Source: Solimicrobium sp043758755 (GTDB lineage Bacteria; Pseudomonadota; Gammaproteobacteria; Burkholderiales; Burkholderiaceae_D). From it: a stretch of DNA of 64,000 bases. Shown piece after piece: positions 43,530 through 53,020 of this stretch. The DNA lies in the NCBI GenBank assembly GCA_043758755.1, contig JAYVMW010000022.1, forward strand, positions 1 through 64,000. Direction: 5' to 3'. Under the pieces are notes generated by a model that saw nothing but the letters and a program-made list of their open reading frames with translations, was not told the origin of the DNA and searched no databases. Position 1 is the stretch's first letter. Every line of letters starts with the position of its first letter. The position numbers and the translations under genes were made by a program.

Positions 43530-45082
43530 GTCGCGAAGTATTATTGTTGGTAGATGCCTTGGCACGTGAAAAAAACGTGGACAAGGAAATAGTGTTCGGT
43601 GCTCTCGAACATGCGTTGGCGCAGGCGACCAAAAAGCGTTATCCAGGCGATGTCGACATCCGCGTTACGATCGATCGTGAATCCGGACAGTTCGAGTCGT
43701 TCCAGCGTTGGCACGTGGTTCCTGATGATGCAGGGTTGCAGTTGCCTGATCAGGAAATACTGCATTTCGAAGCGATGGAGCAATATCCGGATATCGAAGT
43801 CGATGAATACATCGAAGAAGCGATCGAATCAGTAGAATTTGGTCGCCGATTTGCTCAGGATGCCAAGCAGGTCATGCTGCAGCGCGTGCGCGACGCCGAG
43901 CGTGAGCAGATTCTGGCCGACTTCCTCGAGCGTGGTGATGCTCTGGTAACCGGTACCATCAAACGCATGGAGCGTGGTGAGGCTGTGGTTGAGTCCGGTA
44001 AAATTGAAGCGCGCCTGCCACGTGATCAGATGATCCCGAAAGAAAATCTGCGCATCGGCGATCGGGTACGTGCCTACATTTTGCGTATTGATCGAAATGC
44101 CCGCGGCCCGCAGGTCATTCTGTCGCGTACTGCACCAGAATTCATTATGAAACTGTTTGAACTCGAAGTGCCTGAAATTGAACAGGGTTCACTCGAAGTC
44201 AAATCGGCGGCACGCGATCCTGGCGTACGCGCCAAAATTGCAGTGTACACGCATGACCAGCGTATCGATCCTATCGGTACCTGCGTTGGAATGCGTGGTT
44301 CACGGGTTCAGGCAGTTACCGGTGAGCTCGGTGGCGAGCGGGTTGATATCGTATTGTGGTCAGAAGATCCGGCCCAGTTCGTTATTGGTGCCCTGGCTCC
44401 CGCCAATGTTTCCTCAATTGTTGTAGATGAAGAAAAACACGCCATGGATGTGGTTGTGGATGACGAGAATCTGGCCATCGCAATTGGTCGCAATGGTCAG
44501 AACGTGCGTTTGGCAGCCGAGTTGACTGGTTGGCAGATCAATATCATGACTGCAGAACAGTCGGCCAGCAAGTCGGAGCAGGAGACTGCTGCAATTCGCG
44601 CGCTGTTCATGGAAAAACTCGATGTGGATCAGGAAGTTGCCGATATTTTGGTCGATGAAGGTTTTGCCAGTCTGGAAGAAATCGCTTACGTTCCTATTAG
44701 TGAAATGCTGGAAATCGAAGCGCTGGATGAAGATACCGTCAACGAGCTGAGAAATCGTGCCCGTGATGCCATCGTTTCCGAAGCGATTGCTTCAGAAGAA
44801 GGTGTGGATGGGGTTGAAGATGCCCTGATCAATCTGCCTGGTATGGACCGCGTGACCGCAGGCAAACTGGGTCTGGCCAATATCAAGACTTTGAATGATT
44901 TTGCCAACATGGCGTATGACGAATTTGGCGCTGTGCTGGCCCTGTCGACAGAACGTGCACGCACACTGATTAAAAATGAATTTGAAGATGTAACTGACGA
45001 TGAAATGAAACTCATCGACGCCAAGTATGATGATCATGCAAAAGCCATTCTGGCCAAAGCATGGAGTATCACAGGTAAATAA
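43526..45082 (+). CDS. nusA: Transcription elongation/termination factor NusA
   Basis: A 518-residue RNA-polymerase-binding factor. Order of domains: N-terminal RNAP domain (about 1-125), S1 (about 130-200, ERGDALVTGTIKRMERGEAVVE), KH1/KH2 (about 205-345), and two C-terminal acidic HhH repeats (about 365-500; DILVDEGFASLEEIAYVP, INLPGMDRVTAGKLGLANIKTL). Full length for a betaproteobacterium. It overlaps rimP, and NusA may in turn act at the leader terminator. Confidence 0.96.
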   Translation: MSREVLLLVDALAREKNVDKEIVFGALEHALAQATKKRYPGDVDIRVTIDRESGQFESFQRWHVVPDDAGLQLPDQEILHFEAMEQYPDIEVDEYIEEAIESVEFGRRFAQDAKQVMLQRVRDAEREQILADFLERGDALVTGTIKRMERGEAVVESGKIEARLPRDQMIPKENLRIGDRVRAYILRIDRNARGPQVILSRTAPEFIMKLFELEVPEIEQGSLEVKSAARDPGVRAKIAVYTHDQRIDPIGTCVGMRGSRVQAVTGELGGERVDIVLWSEDPAQFVIGALAPANVSSIVVDEEKHAMDVVVDDENLAIAIGRNGQNVRLAAELTGWQINIMTAEQSASKSEQETAAIRALFMEKLDVDQEVADILVDEGFASLEEIAYVPISEMLEIEALDEDTVNELRNRARDAIVSEAIASEEGVDGVEDALINLPGMDRVTAGKLGLANIKTLNDFANMAYDEFGAVLALSTERARTLIKNEFEDVTDDEMKLIDAKYDDHAKAILAKAWSITGK

Positions 45083-45251
45083 ATAAGGTAATGCGTAAAA
45101 TTATTTGAGTAAAATCTCGCTTTGGAGATTCATGAAGCAGTGAATTTGAAGGTCAGAGACATGAACTAATTTTCGTAAATCTTGTTAGTAATGGTTGATT
45201 GTCATGTCCGCATGTTTTCAACCACCGCGCCACATAGAAAAAGAGGACTGA

Positions 45252-48212
45252 ATGGCGAGTAATAATGTAGCCCAATTTGCCACCGAGCTAAAAATGTCAG
45301 CTGAACTGCTGCTGACCCAACTGCGCTCTGCTGGCGTAGTGAAAGGTTCGATTTCTGACGACCTGTCCAAAGAAGACAAGGAGCGTCTCCTCGATCATTT
45401 GCGCCGTACCCACGGAGTGGATGCGGATCGTGATACCAAAAAAATTACACTGACTCGCAAAGAGACTACAGAAATCAAGCAGGCCGATGCCACCGGCAAG
45501 TCACGCACTATTCAGGTCGAAGTGCGCAAGAAGCGCACCTTTGTCAAACGGGATGATGCTTTGCCTGAAGTCGACAAAGTCGATGTTTCGCTGAAAGCAG
45601 CGGAACTGGCCCGGCAGGCCGAAGAAGACCGGTTGGCAGATGAACTGCAGGCTAAACAGGAAGCTGAACTGGTTGAGAAACAAAATCATCTGGCGCGTCT
45701 TGAAGCTGAAAAAGAAGCGCAGAATCAAGCCCTGCGCGAAGCAGAGCTGGCCGCTTTGGGTGAGGCTGAACAGCAGGCTGCCAGACGTGCCGCTGCACAG
45801 GAAGATGCCGCCAAACTGCAGGCATCGCAAACTACCAAGCGCAAATCTACTGCAAAATCCAAAGTGGTTGCAGAGGAATTGCCGGCAGTTGAATCGGTAG
45901 AAGATAAAAAAGTTGCAGCCGCTGTGACCGCCAAAAAGCATGCCGCAGAGGCAGCAGAAGCCGTTGAACAGAAAAAAGTGTCAGACGGTATTCACGCAGC
46001 CAAAGAAGCAACCAAAATTGCAACGGAACGCGCTGAAGCAACGGAAAATGCACGCAAGGTAGTAGCTGATGAAGTGGCTCAGATCAAAGCCATGATGAAT
46101 ACTCAGCGCAGGGTTGTCAAAGCACCTGCTGCGGCTGAACCGGTTGTTACTGCAGATGCAGCGGCGAAAGCAGTCCCGAAATCTTCCGAAGGCACGCTGC
46201 ACAAGCCTGCTGAAAAGAAACCGGGCGAGAAAAAAGACGATAAAAAAGCAGTCGTAGTCGATAAAAAGTCGATCAAATCTGCCAATGTATCGTCGACCTG
46301 GCAGGAAGAATCGGCCAAGAAAAAGGGCCTTAAGACGCGTGGCAATGTTGCACCAACACCTGGTCGTGACGGCTGGCGTGCCGGTGGCAAGAGTGGCCGG
46401 CGTGGACAGCATGTTGAAGAACGTGAATCCAATTTCCAGGCTCCGGTTGAAGCGGTTGTCAAAGATGTTTATGTACCAGAAACGATTACTGTTGCAGAAC
46501 TTGCTCACAAGATGTCTGTGAAGGCTTCTGAAGTCATTAAGCAGTTAATGAAACTCGGTCAGATGGTTACCATCAATCAGGTACTGGATCAGGAAACTGC
46601 GCTGATTCTGGTTGAAGAGATGGGCCACAAGGCCTTTGCTGCCAAACTGGATGATCCGGAAGCCATGCTGGCTGACGGCGGTACCCAGATTGAATATCAG
46701 ACTTTCCCGCGTGCTCCGGTCGTCACAGTTATGGGCCACGTTGATCACGGTAAAACCAGTTTGCTTGACTATATTCGTCGCGCCAAGGTTGCGTCCGGTG
46801 AGGCCGGTGGCATTACCCAGCATATCGGCGCATACCACGTTGAAACTCCGCGCGGCATGATTACCTTCCTCGATACACCAGGTCATGAAGCTTTTACTGC
46901 GATGCGTGCACGTGGTGCCAAGGCAACTGACATTGTGATTCTGGTCGTTGCGGCCGATGACGGTGTGATGCCACAAACCAAGGAAGCGATTGCGCATGCC
47001 AGAGCTGCCGGCGTACCGCTGGTGGTGGCAGTGAACAAGATTGACAAGCCGGGCGCCAATCTGGATCGCGTCAAGCAGGAACTGATTGCGGAAAATGTTC
47101 TGCCAGAAGAATACGGTGGTGATTCGCCTTTTGTATCCGTCTCTGCAAAAACCGGGCAGGGCATTGATGATTTGCTTGAGCAGGTGTTGCTGCAGGCTGA
47201 AGTACTGGAACTGAAAGCCGCCAAAGATGCGCCGGCGCGTGGCTTGGTAGTTGAAGCCCGTCTGGATAAAGGCCGCGGTCCGGTAGCAACCATTCTGGTT
47301 CAGTCCGGTACGTTAAAACGTGGCGATGTCGTGCTGGCTGGTTCTTCGTATGGTCGGGTACGTGCCATGCTGGATGAAAATGGTCAGTCCATTTCAGAAG
47401 CAGGACCTTCGATTCCGGTAGAAATTCAGGGTTTGGTTGAGGTTCCGAACGCCGGTGAAGAAGTCATGGTGATGGCAGATGAGCGCAAAGCGCGTGAAAT
47501 CGGTCAATTCCGTCAGGGTAAATACCGCGACGTGAAACTGGCCAAACAGCAGGCCGCGAAACTGGAAAATATGTTTGAAAACATGGGCGAAGGCGAAGTT
47601 AAAACCCTGGCCATGATTATCAAAACTGACGTACAGGGTTCCCAGGAAGCTCTGGTTCACTCCATGCAAAAGCTGTCTACATCGGAAGTCCGGGTACAGG
47701 TGGTACATGCGGCTGTCGGCGGTATTTCAGAATCAGACGTCAACCTGGCTGTCGCTTCCAAAGCGGTGCTGATCGGATTTAACACCCGTGCCGATGCCTC
47801 GGCTCGCAAACTGGCTGAAGCCAACGGTATCGATATTCGTTACTACAACATTATTTACGACGCAGTCGATGATGTGAAAGCAGCGTTGTCTGGCATGCTG
47901 GCTCCGGAAAAACGTGAACACGCGCTGGGTCTGGTTGAAATCCGTCAGGTCATTACCATCAGCAAAGTCGGCGCGATTGCCGGCTGTTATGTGCTCGAAG
48001 GTCTTGTCAAACGAGGCTCTTCGATCCGTCTGCTGCGCAATAACGTAGTGCTCTGGACTGGGGAGCTGGATTCGCTGAAGCGCTTTAAAGATGATGTCAA
48101 AGAAGTGAAATCCGGATTCGAATGTGGTTTGTCATTGAAAAACTTCAATGAGATCGAAGTCGGTGATCAACTGGAAGTATTTGAAGTTCAAGAGGTCGCT
48201 CGCAAGCTGTAA
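45252..48212 (+). CDS. infB: Translation initiation factor IF-2
   Basis: A 986-residue GTPase that places fMet-tRNA on the 30S subunit; fitting next to two initiator tRNA genes 5 kb upstream. N-terminal IF2N (about 1-70) and a long Ala/Glu/Lys-rich region (about 100-390), a second IF2N (about 410-460), then the G domain with G1 GHVDHGKT, DTPGH, and NKID. C-terminal domains 2-4 are complete. ATG follows AGAGGA. A 169-nt gap separates it from nusA. Confidence 0.96.
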   Translation: MASNNVAQFATELKMSAELLLTQLRSAGVVKGSISDDLSKEDKERLLDHLRRTHGVDADRDTKKITLTRKETTEIKQADATGKSRTIQVEVRKKRTFVKRDDALPEVDKVDVSLKAAELARQAEEDRLADELQAKQEAELVEKQNHLARLEAEKEAQNQALREAELAALGEAEQQAARRAAAQEDAAKLQASQTTKRKSTAKSKVVAEELPAVESVEDKKVAAAVTAKKHAAEAAEAVEQKKVSDGIHAAKEATKIATERAEATENARKVVADEVAQIKAMMNTQRRVVKAPAAAEPVVTADAAAKAVPKSSEGTLHKPAEKKPGEKKDDKKAVVVDKKSIKSANVSSTWQEESAKKKGLKTRGNVAPTPGRDGWRAGGKSGRRGQHVEERESNFQAPVEAVVKDVYVPETITVAELAHKMSVKASEVIKQLMKLGQMVTINQVLDQETALILVEEMGHKAFAAKLDDPEAMLADGGTQIEYQTFPRAPVVTVMGHVDHGKTSLLDYIRRAKVASGEAGGITQHIGAYHVETPRGMITFLDTPGHEAFTAMRARGAKATDIVILVVAADDGVMPQTKEAIAHARAAGVPLVVAVNKIDKPGANLDRVKQELIAENVLPEEYGGDSPFVSVSAKTGQGIDDLLEQVLLQAEVLELKAAKDAPARGLVVEARLDKGRGPVATILVQSGTLKRGDVVLAGSSYGRVRAMLDENGQSISEAGPSIPVEIQGLVEVPNAGEEVMVMADERKAREIGQFRQGKYRDVKLAKQQAAKLENMFENMGEGEVKTLAMIIKTDVQGSQEALVHSMQKLSTSEVRVQVVHAAVGGISESDVNLAVASKAVLIGFNTRADASARKLAEANGIDIRYYNIIYDAVDDVKAALSGMLAPEKREHALGLVEIRQVITISKVGAIAGCYVLEGLVKRGSSIRLLRNNVVLWTGELDSLKRFKDDVKEVKSGFECGLSLKNFNEIEVGDQLEVFEVQEVARKL

Positions 48213-48218
48213 CAGTTT

Positions 48219-48253
48219 GGGTATTATTATCCCGACCGGGAGCAATAATGCCC
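48219..48253 (+). repeat. Long hairpin between infB and rbfA
   Basis: Ten-bp arms GGGTATTATT/AATAATGCCC (one G-T pair) enclose a smaller CCC-GACC-GGG hairpin. No T run, so it may be an RNA processing or stability element between the two cistrons. Confidence 0.5.
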
Positions 48254-48289
48254 TGCTGCAGTTCTGAGTGAGCAGAGTGAGAAACAAGA

Positions 48290-48712
48290 ATGGCAAAAAA
48301 CAGCAAGTCAATACCGGGGCGCGGATTGCGCGTGGCCGATCAGATCCAGCGTGATCTTTCAGTCATTATCAGCACTGAGCTCAAAGACCCACGGGTCGGC
48401 ATGGTCACACTGACTGAAGTGCAGGTCACACCGGATTATGCGCACGCCAAAGTATTTTTTACTACTTTGCGTGACGCACCGGATCAGATTCAAAATACCC
48501 TGAGCAGTCTGAATAAAGCCGCCGGTTTTCTGCGCATGCATTTGGGGAAAGTTCTGCATATTCACACCTTGCCACAGCTGCATTTTGTGCACGACACATC
48601 GACCATGAACGGTATCGCCATGTCGAAACTGATCGAACAGGCGATCGCTACCAATACAGATCATGTCGCACCAATTCAGGATGACGCTCCGGAATCTGAA
48701 GACACGCATTAG
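48290..48712 (+). CDS. rbfA: Ribosome-binding factor A
   Basis: A 140-residue KH-like 30S maturation factor that binds 16S rRNA helix 1. Characteristic segments are RVADQIQRDLSVIISTELKDPRV and VTLTEVQVTPDYAHAKVFFT. The C-terminal acidic tail (EDTH) is typical. Fits the nusA-infB-rbfA-truB order. Start has GAGAAACAAG upstream. Confidence 0.94.
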   Translation: MAKNSKSIPGRGLRVADQIQRDLSVIISTELKDPRVGMVTLTEVQVTPDYAHAKVFFTTLRDAPDQIQNTLSSLNKAAGFLRMHLGKVLHIHTLPQLHFVHDTSTMNGIAMSKLIEQAIATNTDHVAPIQDDAPESEDTH

Positions 48713-48733
48713 GCCGTAAGCAGGTACTGAACC

Positions 48734-49669
48734 ATGAGCCAGATTCAAAAAGTCAAACGCATGCGTGATGCGCTGGATGGCGTGCTGCTGCTCGACAAGC
48801 CGGTCGGGCTGTCCAGCAATGACGCGCTGATTCAGACCAAACGCCTTCTCAACGCAAAAAAGGCCGGACACACCGGCACACTTGATCCGTTTGCTACCGG
48901 TTTGCTGCCGCTGTGTTTTGGCGAAGCCACCAAGTTTTCCCATGATCTGCTTGAAGCGGACAAGACCTACGAAACAATTATTCATCTTGGTATTGCCACT
49001 GAAACTGGCGACACCGAAGGTGCAGTGTTAGCTACCCGAGATGTGAACGTCAGTCTGGATCAGATCAACGCCGCACTGGCACAGTTTCGGGGTTCGATAG
49101 CGCAGGTGCCACCCATGTATTCGGCTCTCAAGCGCGATGGGAAACCGTTGTATGAATATGCCCGGGCCGGGATTACTCTCGAGCGCGAAGCCCGCCAGGT
49201 GATGATTCATGAGTTGACACTGCTGAGTTACGACGCACCATTCCTGCGCTTGAAGGTCACCTGCTCTAAAGGCACCTATATTCGCGTGCTGGGTGAGGAT
49301 ATCGGCAATGTTCTGGGGTGCGGTGCGCATCTGAAGGCACTGCGCCGAACGGCTGTTGGCAGCTTATCTTTGTCCGATGCGACCAGCCTTGACTTTGTTC
49401 AGCAAATGCAGCCAGAGCAAAGATTGCAACTTTTAAAACCGGTGGATGCCTTGTTGTCAAATTTCGATGCCATTGTGCTATCTGATGAACTTGCGATTCG
49501 TTTTCTGCATGGTCAGCGCTTATCTCTTTTAAAAGAAGGGCTTGCAGCAACCATGGAGTTGGGACGCAAGCGGGTTTACCGGAAAAGTGATGGCAAATTG
49601 CTAGGTTCAGCGCTCCTGCAGGAATATCAGGTGCTTGCTCCTGAGCGACTGATTGCCACCGCCGGATAA
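48734..49669 (+). CDS. truB: tRNA pseudouridine-55 synthase TruB
   Basis: A 311-residue enzyme that makes pseudouridine 55 in the T loop of tRNAs. The catalytic motif GHTGTLDPFATGLLPLCFG (Asp nucleophile) is at about 54-72; the C-terminal PUA-like region contains the GQRL patch. 21 nt after rbfA, last gene of the operon. Its substrates include the tRNA-fMet genes in this window. Confidence 0.95.
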   Translation: MSQIQKVKRMRDALDGVLLLDKPVGLSSNDALIQTKRLLNAKKAGHTGTLDPFATGLLPLCFGEATKFSHDLLEADKTYETIIHLGIATETGDTEGAVLATRDVNVSLDQINAALAQFRGSIAQVPPMYSALKRDGKPLYEYARAGITLEREARQVMIHELTLLSYDAPFLRLKVTCSKGTYIRVLGEDIGNVLGCGAHLKALRRTAVGSLSLSDATSLDFVQQMQPEQRLQLLKPVDALLSNFDAIVLSDELAIRFLHGQRLSLLKEGLAATMELGRKRVYRKSDGKLLGSALLQEYQVLAPERLIATAG

Positions 49670-49727
49670 TTAATTCTGGCGGCAAACCGATAATTCAAGG
49701 CTGGTTCCGGGATTTTGCAACGCAGCA

Positions 49728-49736
49728 TGCTATAAT
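49728..49736 (+). promoter_or_regulatory. Extended -10 promoter of typA
   Basis: TGC-TATAAT: a perfect -10 with the TGn extension, compensating for a poor -35. The ATG of typA is 41 nt downstream. Confidence 0.6.
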
Positions 49737-49777
49737 CACGGGTTACCAGAAATCCCCCCATTAATTCAAAAAATATC

Positions 49778-51610
49778 ATGTCAAATTCTAAACGCGCTAT
49801 CCGCAACATCGCGATCATCGCCCACGTTGATCACGGCAAAACTACGCTGGTTGATCAATTACTGCGTCAATCCGGCACATTCCGTGAAAACCAACAGGTT
49901 GATACCCGCGTCATGGATTCCAATGACATTGAAAAAGAACGTGGTATCACGATTCTGGCCAAAAACTGTGCCGTGGAATACAAAGGTATTCACATCAATA
50001 TCGTCGATACACCAGGCCATGCCGATTTCGGTGGTGAGGTTGAGCGGGTACTGTCGATGGTGGACTCGGTTCTGTTGCTGGTGGATGCAGTCGATGGCCC
50101 AATGCCACAGACGCGTTTTGTGACCCGTAAGGCTCTGGCACTTGGATTGAATCCTATCGTTGTGGTCAACAAGGTTGACCGTCCAAGTGCACGTACTGAA
50201 TGGGTTGTGAACCAGACCTTTGAACTGTTCGACAAACTCGGCGCCAATGACGAACAGCTGGATTTTCCGGTTGTTTATGCCTCAGCCCTGAATGGTTACG
50301 CCAGTCTGGATCCGGAAGCCCGCGAAGGCAATATGGACCCATTGTTTGATGCCATTCTGCGCCACGTACCAGTTCGTGATGATGATCCGGACGGTCCGTT
50401 GCAGTTGCAGATTTCTTCTCTCGACTACAACTCTTACGTCGGCAAGATTGGTATCGGCCGTATCACACGCGGTAAAGCCAAGGCACTGCAGGATGTCATC
50501 ATCATGGACGGTCCTGACAGCACGCCAAAACGTGCCCGCATTAATCAGGTATTGAATTTTAAAGGGCTGGAACGTGTACTGGTCGATGAAGCGGTGGCCG
50601 GCGATATCGTTCTGATCAATGGTATCGAGGACCTCGGTATCGGCACCACCGTGTGCGCCATCGATACGCCAGAAGCGCTGCCGATGTTGAAGGTCGATGA
50701 ACCTACCCTGAACATGAATTTCATGGTGAACAACTCCCCTCTGGCCGGTCGTGAAGGCAAGTATGTTACCAGTCGCCAGATTCGTGACCGTCTGGATCGC
50801 GAACTGAAATCCAACGTGGCGTTGCGTGTTACCGACACAGGTGACGATACGACATTTGAAGTATCTGGTCGCGGCGAATTGCATTTGACCATTCTGATCG
50901 AAAACATGCGTCGCGAAGGTTATGAACTCGCAGTTTCACGTCCGCGCGTGGTATTTAAAATGGTGGGTGACGTGCGTCATGAACCGTTCGAAATGCTGTC
51001 TGTTGACGTGGAAGAAGCCAATCAGGGCGGCGTGATGGAAGAACTGGGTCGCCGTCGCGGTGACCTGCAAGATATGCAACCGGATGGAAAAGGGCGTGTG
51101 CGTCTGGAATATCGCATTCCTGCACGTGGCCTGATCGGTTTTCAGGGTGAATTCATGACACTGACGCGTGGTACTGGCCTGATGAGTCATGTATTTGATG
51201 AATACGCTCCGGTAGACAATTCACGAGGTGAAATGGCTGGTCGTCGTAACGGCGTGCTGATTTCTCAGGATGACGGTGCCGCAGTTGCCTATGCGATCTG
51301 GAAACTGCAGGATCGCGGTCGCATGTTCGTATCGCACAATGACCCGGTATATGAAGGCATGATCATCGGTATTCACTCGCGTGACAACGATCTGGTTGTG
51401 AACCCGATCAAGGGTAAGCAGCTGACCAACGTGCGTTCTTCCGGTACCGATGAAGCGGTACGTCTGGTGCCACCAATTCAGATGTCGCTGGAATATGCGG
51501 TTGAATTTATTGCTGACGATGAACTGGTTGAAATCACACCGAAGAGCATTCGTCTGCGCAAACGCTATCTGAAAGAACATGAACGTAAAAAAGCTTCACG
51601 TGATGCGTAA
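49778..51610 (+). CDS. typA: Ribosome-associated GTPase TypA/BipA
   Basis: A 610-residue translational GTPase linked to 50S assembly and stress adaptation. G1 HVDHGKTTLVDQLL, G3 DTPGHADFGGEVERVLSMVD, G4 NKVD; the C-terminal domains show the BipA-specific GRGELHLTILIENMRREG and GRRNGVLISQDDG. Full length, no defect seen. A bidirectional terminator follows. Confidence 0.96.
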   Translation: MSNSKRAIRNIAIIAHVDHGKTTLVDQLLRQSGTFRENQQVDTRVMDSNDIEKERGITILAKNCAVEYKGIHINIVDTPGHADFGGEVERVLSMVDSVLLLVDAVDGPMPQTRFVTRKALALGLNPIVVVNKVDRPSARTEWVVNQTFELFDKLGANDEQLDFPVVYASALNGYASLDPEAREGNMDPLFDAILRHVPVRDDDPDGPLQLQISSLDYNSYVGKIGIGRITRGKAKALQDVIIMDGPDSTPKRARINQVLNFKGLERVLVDEAVAGDIVLINGIEDLGIGTTVCAIDTPEALPMLKVDEPTLNMNFMVNNSPLAGREGKYVTSRQIRDRLDRELKSNVALRVTDTGDDTTFEVSGRGELHLTILIENMRREGYELAVSRPRVVFKMVGDVRHEPFEMLSVDVEEANQGGVMEELGRRRGDLQDMQPDGKGRVRLEYRIPARGLIGFQGEFMTLTRGTGLMSHVFDEYAPVDNSRGEMAGRRNGVLISQDDGAAVAYAIWKLQDRGRMFVSHNDPVYEGMIIGIHSRDNDLVVNPIKGKQLTNVRSSGTDEAVRLVPPIQMSLEYAVEFIADDELVEITPKSIRLRKRYLKEHERKKASRDA

Positions 51611-51624
51611 TCAGGTTTAGCTTC

Positions 51625-51667
51625 AAAAAAAAAGCCCGCCAAACTGATCAAATTGGCGGGCTTTTTT
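51625..51667. terminator. Bidirectional terminator, typA / elbB
   Basis: AAGCCCGCCAA (51632-51642) and TTGGCGGGCTT (51653-51663), flanked by an A run (51625-51633) and a T run (51662-51667), so it works for both converging genes. Confidence 0.9.
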
Positions 51668-51671
51668 GATT

Positions 51672-52331
51672 TTACTCAGTGCTGATCAATGCCAGTGTAG
51701 CCTGCACGGCAGCTTCAATGCCGGCAGCCGCTTCGGCAATATTTTGTGCCAGCATGTAGGCCGGTGTGCTGACCAGTTTTCGGCTGGCATCCACTACAAA
51801 TTCCTGTACCGGACAATCTACTGCGACGCCACCCATTGCCTCGACGGCCTGCGCAGTGTCTTGATCGTTGCCGATAGTCAGTCTGGCGCCACTGCCATAG
51901 ATCAGCGGAATCAGGGTAGGGGCAATGCAGATATAGCAGGCCGGCTTGTTGGCCGCGGCCATCGCTTTGGCAAAACGCAGTACGTCGGCCTGAATCTGGC
52001 AGTTGCTGCCTTTAAATGCAAAATCAGACAAATTTTTTGCTGCACCAAAGCCGCCCGGGAAAAATACCGCAGCATAATCGTGGCTGTCGGCCGTGGCAAT
52101 ATCGATAATGTAGCCGCGGGCAATGCGCGCTGCCTCAACCAGAACATTGCGGCTTTCGCCCTCGGCAACCTGACCGCTCAGATGATTGACCACATGGGTC
52201 TGATTGATGTTGGGAGCCATGCACTGGTACGACATACCTGCGCACGACAGAGCCAGCATGGTGATAACGCTTTCATGAATTTCGGATCCGTCAAAAACAC
52301 CGCATCCTGATAAAACGACCGCTACTTTCAT
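51672..52331 (-). CDS. elbB: Isoprenoid-associated glyoxalase ElbB (DJ-1/PfpI superfamily)
   Basis: A 219-residue protein of the DJ-1/PfpI fold, known as ElbB or GlxA2 in E. coli, with reported glyoxalase activity. Marks: VAVVLSGCGVFDGSEIHE at the start, YAAVFFPGGFGAAKNLSDFA, and the nucleophilic-elbow Cys in KPACYICIAP. The ATG at 52331 has AAGGAG 5 nt upstream; the frame stays open far upstream but without similarity. It is the last of three minus-strand genes. Confidence 0.92.
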   Translation of the reverse strand: MKVAVVLSGCGVFDGSEIHESVITMLALSCAGMSYQCMAPNINQTHVVNHLSGQVAEGESRNVLVEAARIARGYIIDIATADSHDYAAVFFPGGFGAAKNLSDFAFKGSNCQIQADVLRFAKAMAAANKPACYICIAPTLIPLIYGSGARLTIGNDQDTAQAVEAMGGVAVDCPVQEFVVDASRKLVSTPAYMLAQNIAEAAAGIEAAVQATLALISTE

Positions 52332-52363
52332 GGTGGACTCCTTGTAATTATTGGCGGATTGTA

Positions 52364-53002
52364 TCAGCGGGATATGAGCAACCTTAATCCGAGTGCGATA
52401 AAAATGCTGCCGGCGATTCGGTCCAGCCACAAACCTGCTGTGGGACGTCGGGTGAGCCATTGTCCGACAGTGCCGGAAAAATAACCCAGCGTGCAGAACA
52501 GAAAAACAGCCTGAGCAGTAAAGATCAGTCCCAGTTGTGCGGTCTGCCAGCCGATATGGCCATTTTTCTGAAGCACAAACTGCGGCAAAAACGAGAGGAA
52601 AAACAGGATAACTTTGGGATTGATACTGTTGGCCAGCAATCCTTTGGAAAATAGCTTCAGTAGTTTTTCTTCCGGCATAATGGCATTGCTGATTGAGGAA
52701 GGCCCGTTGGTCGCCTCCGATCGGACTGCACCCCATCCCAGATAAAGCAGATACAGGCCCCCGATGATTTTTAAGGTGGTAAACGCGATGGGAGATGCGG
52801 CAATCAGTGCACTGATGCCCAGTGAGGCCAACACGGTATGTGACAGGCATCCCAACGCACAACCCAATCCGAATGCCACGCCTTGGCGGCGTCCGCGGGA
52901 CATGCCTACACTGAGGACCATTAAATTATCGGGGCCGGGTGAAAGGGTAATCAGCAAAGCGGTGGCCAGAAATCCGAAGAATTGTTCAGGGGTGAGCAAC
53001 AT
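52364..53002 (-). CDS. LysE/RhtB family amino-acid exporter
   Basis: A 212-residue membrane protein with six hydrophobic helices. Marks are LLITLSPGPDNLMVLSVGMSRGRRQGVAFGLG and GLLANSINPKVILFFLSFLPQF, typical of the RhtB/LysE exporters of homoserine, threonine, lysine or leucine. The substrate cannot be told. Start 18 nt after the murJ stop; probably one transcript. Confidence 0.9.
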   Translation of the reverse strand: MLLTPEQFFGFLATALLITLSPGPDNLMVLSVGMSRGRRQGVAFGLGCALGCLSHTVLASLGISALIAASPIAFTTLKIIGGLYLLYLGWGAVRSEATNGPSSISNAIMPEEKLLKLFSKGLLANSINPKVILFFLSFLPQFVLQKNGHIGWQTAQLGLIFTAQAVFLFCTLGYFSGTVGQWLTRRPTAGLWLDRIAGSIFIALGLRLLISR

Positions 53003-53020
53003 AAAATGAAATTGTCCGTA

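Noticed and set aside
52332..52862. Long upstream extension of the elbB frame
   Set aside because: It runs antisense-frame through the LysE gene, and a strong AAGGAG plus ATG at 52331 begins the family similarity.
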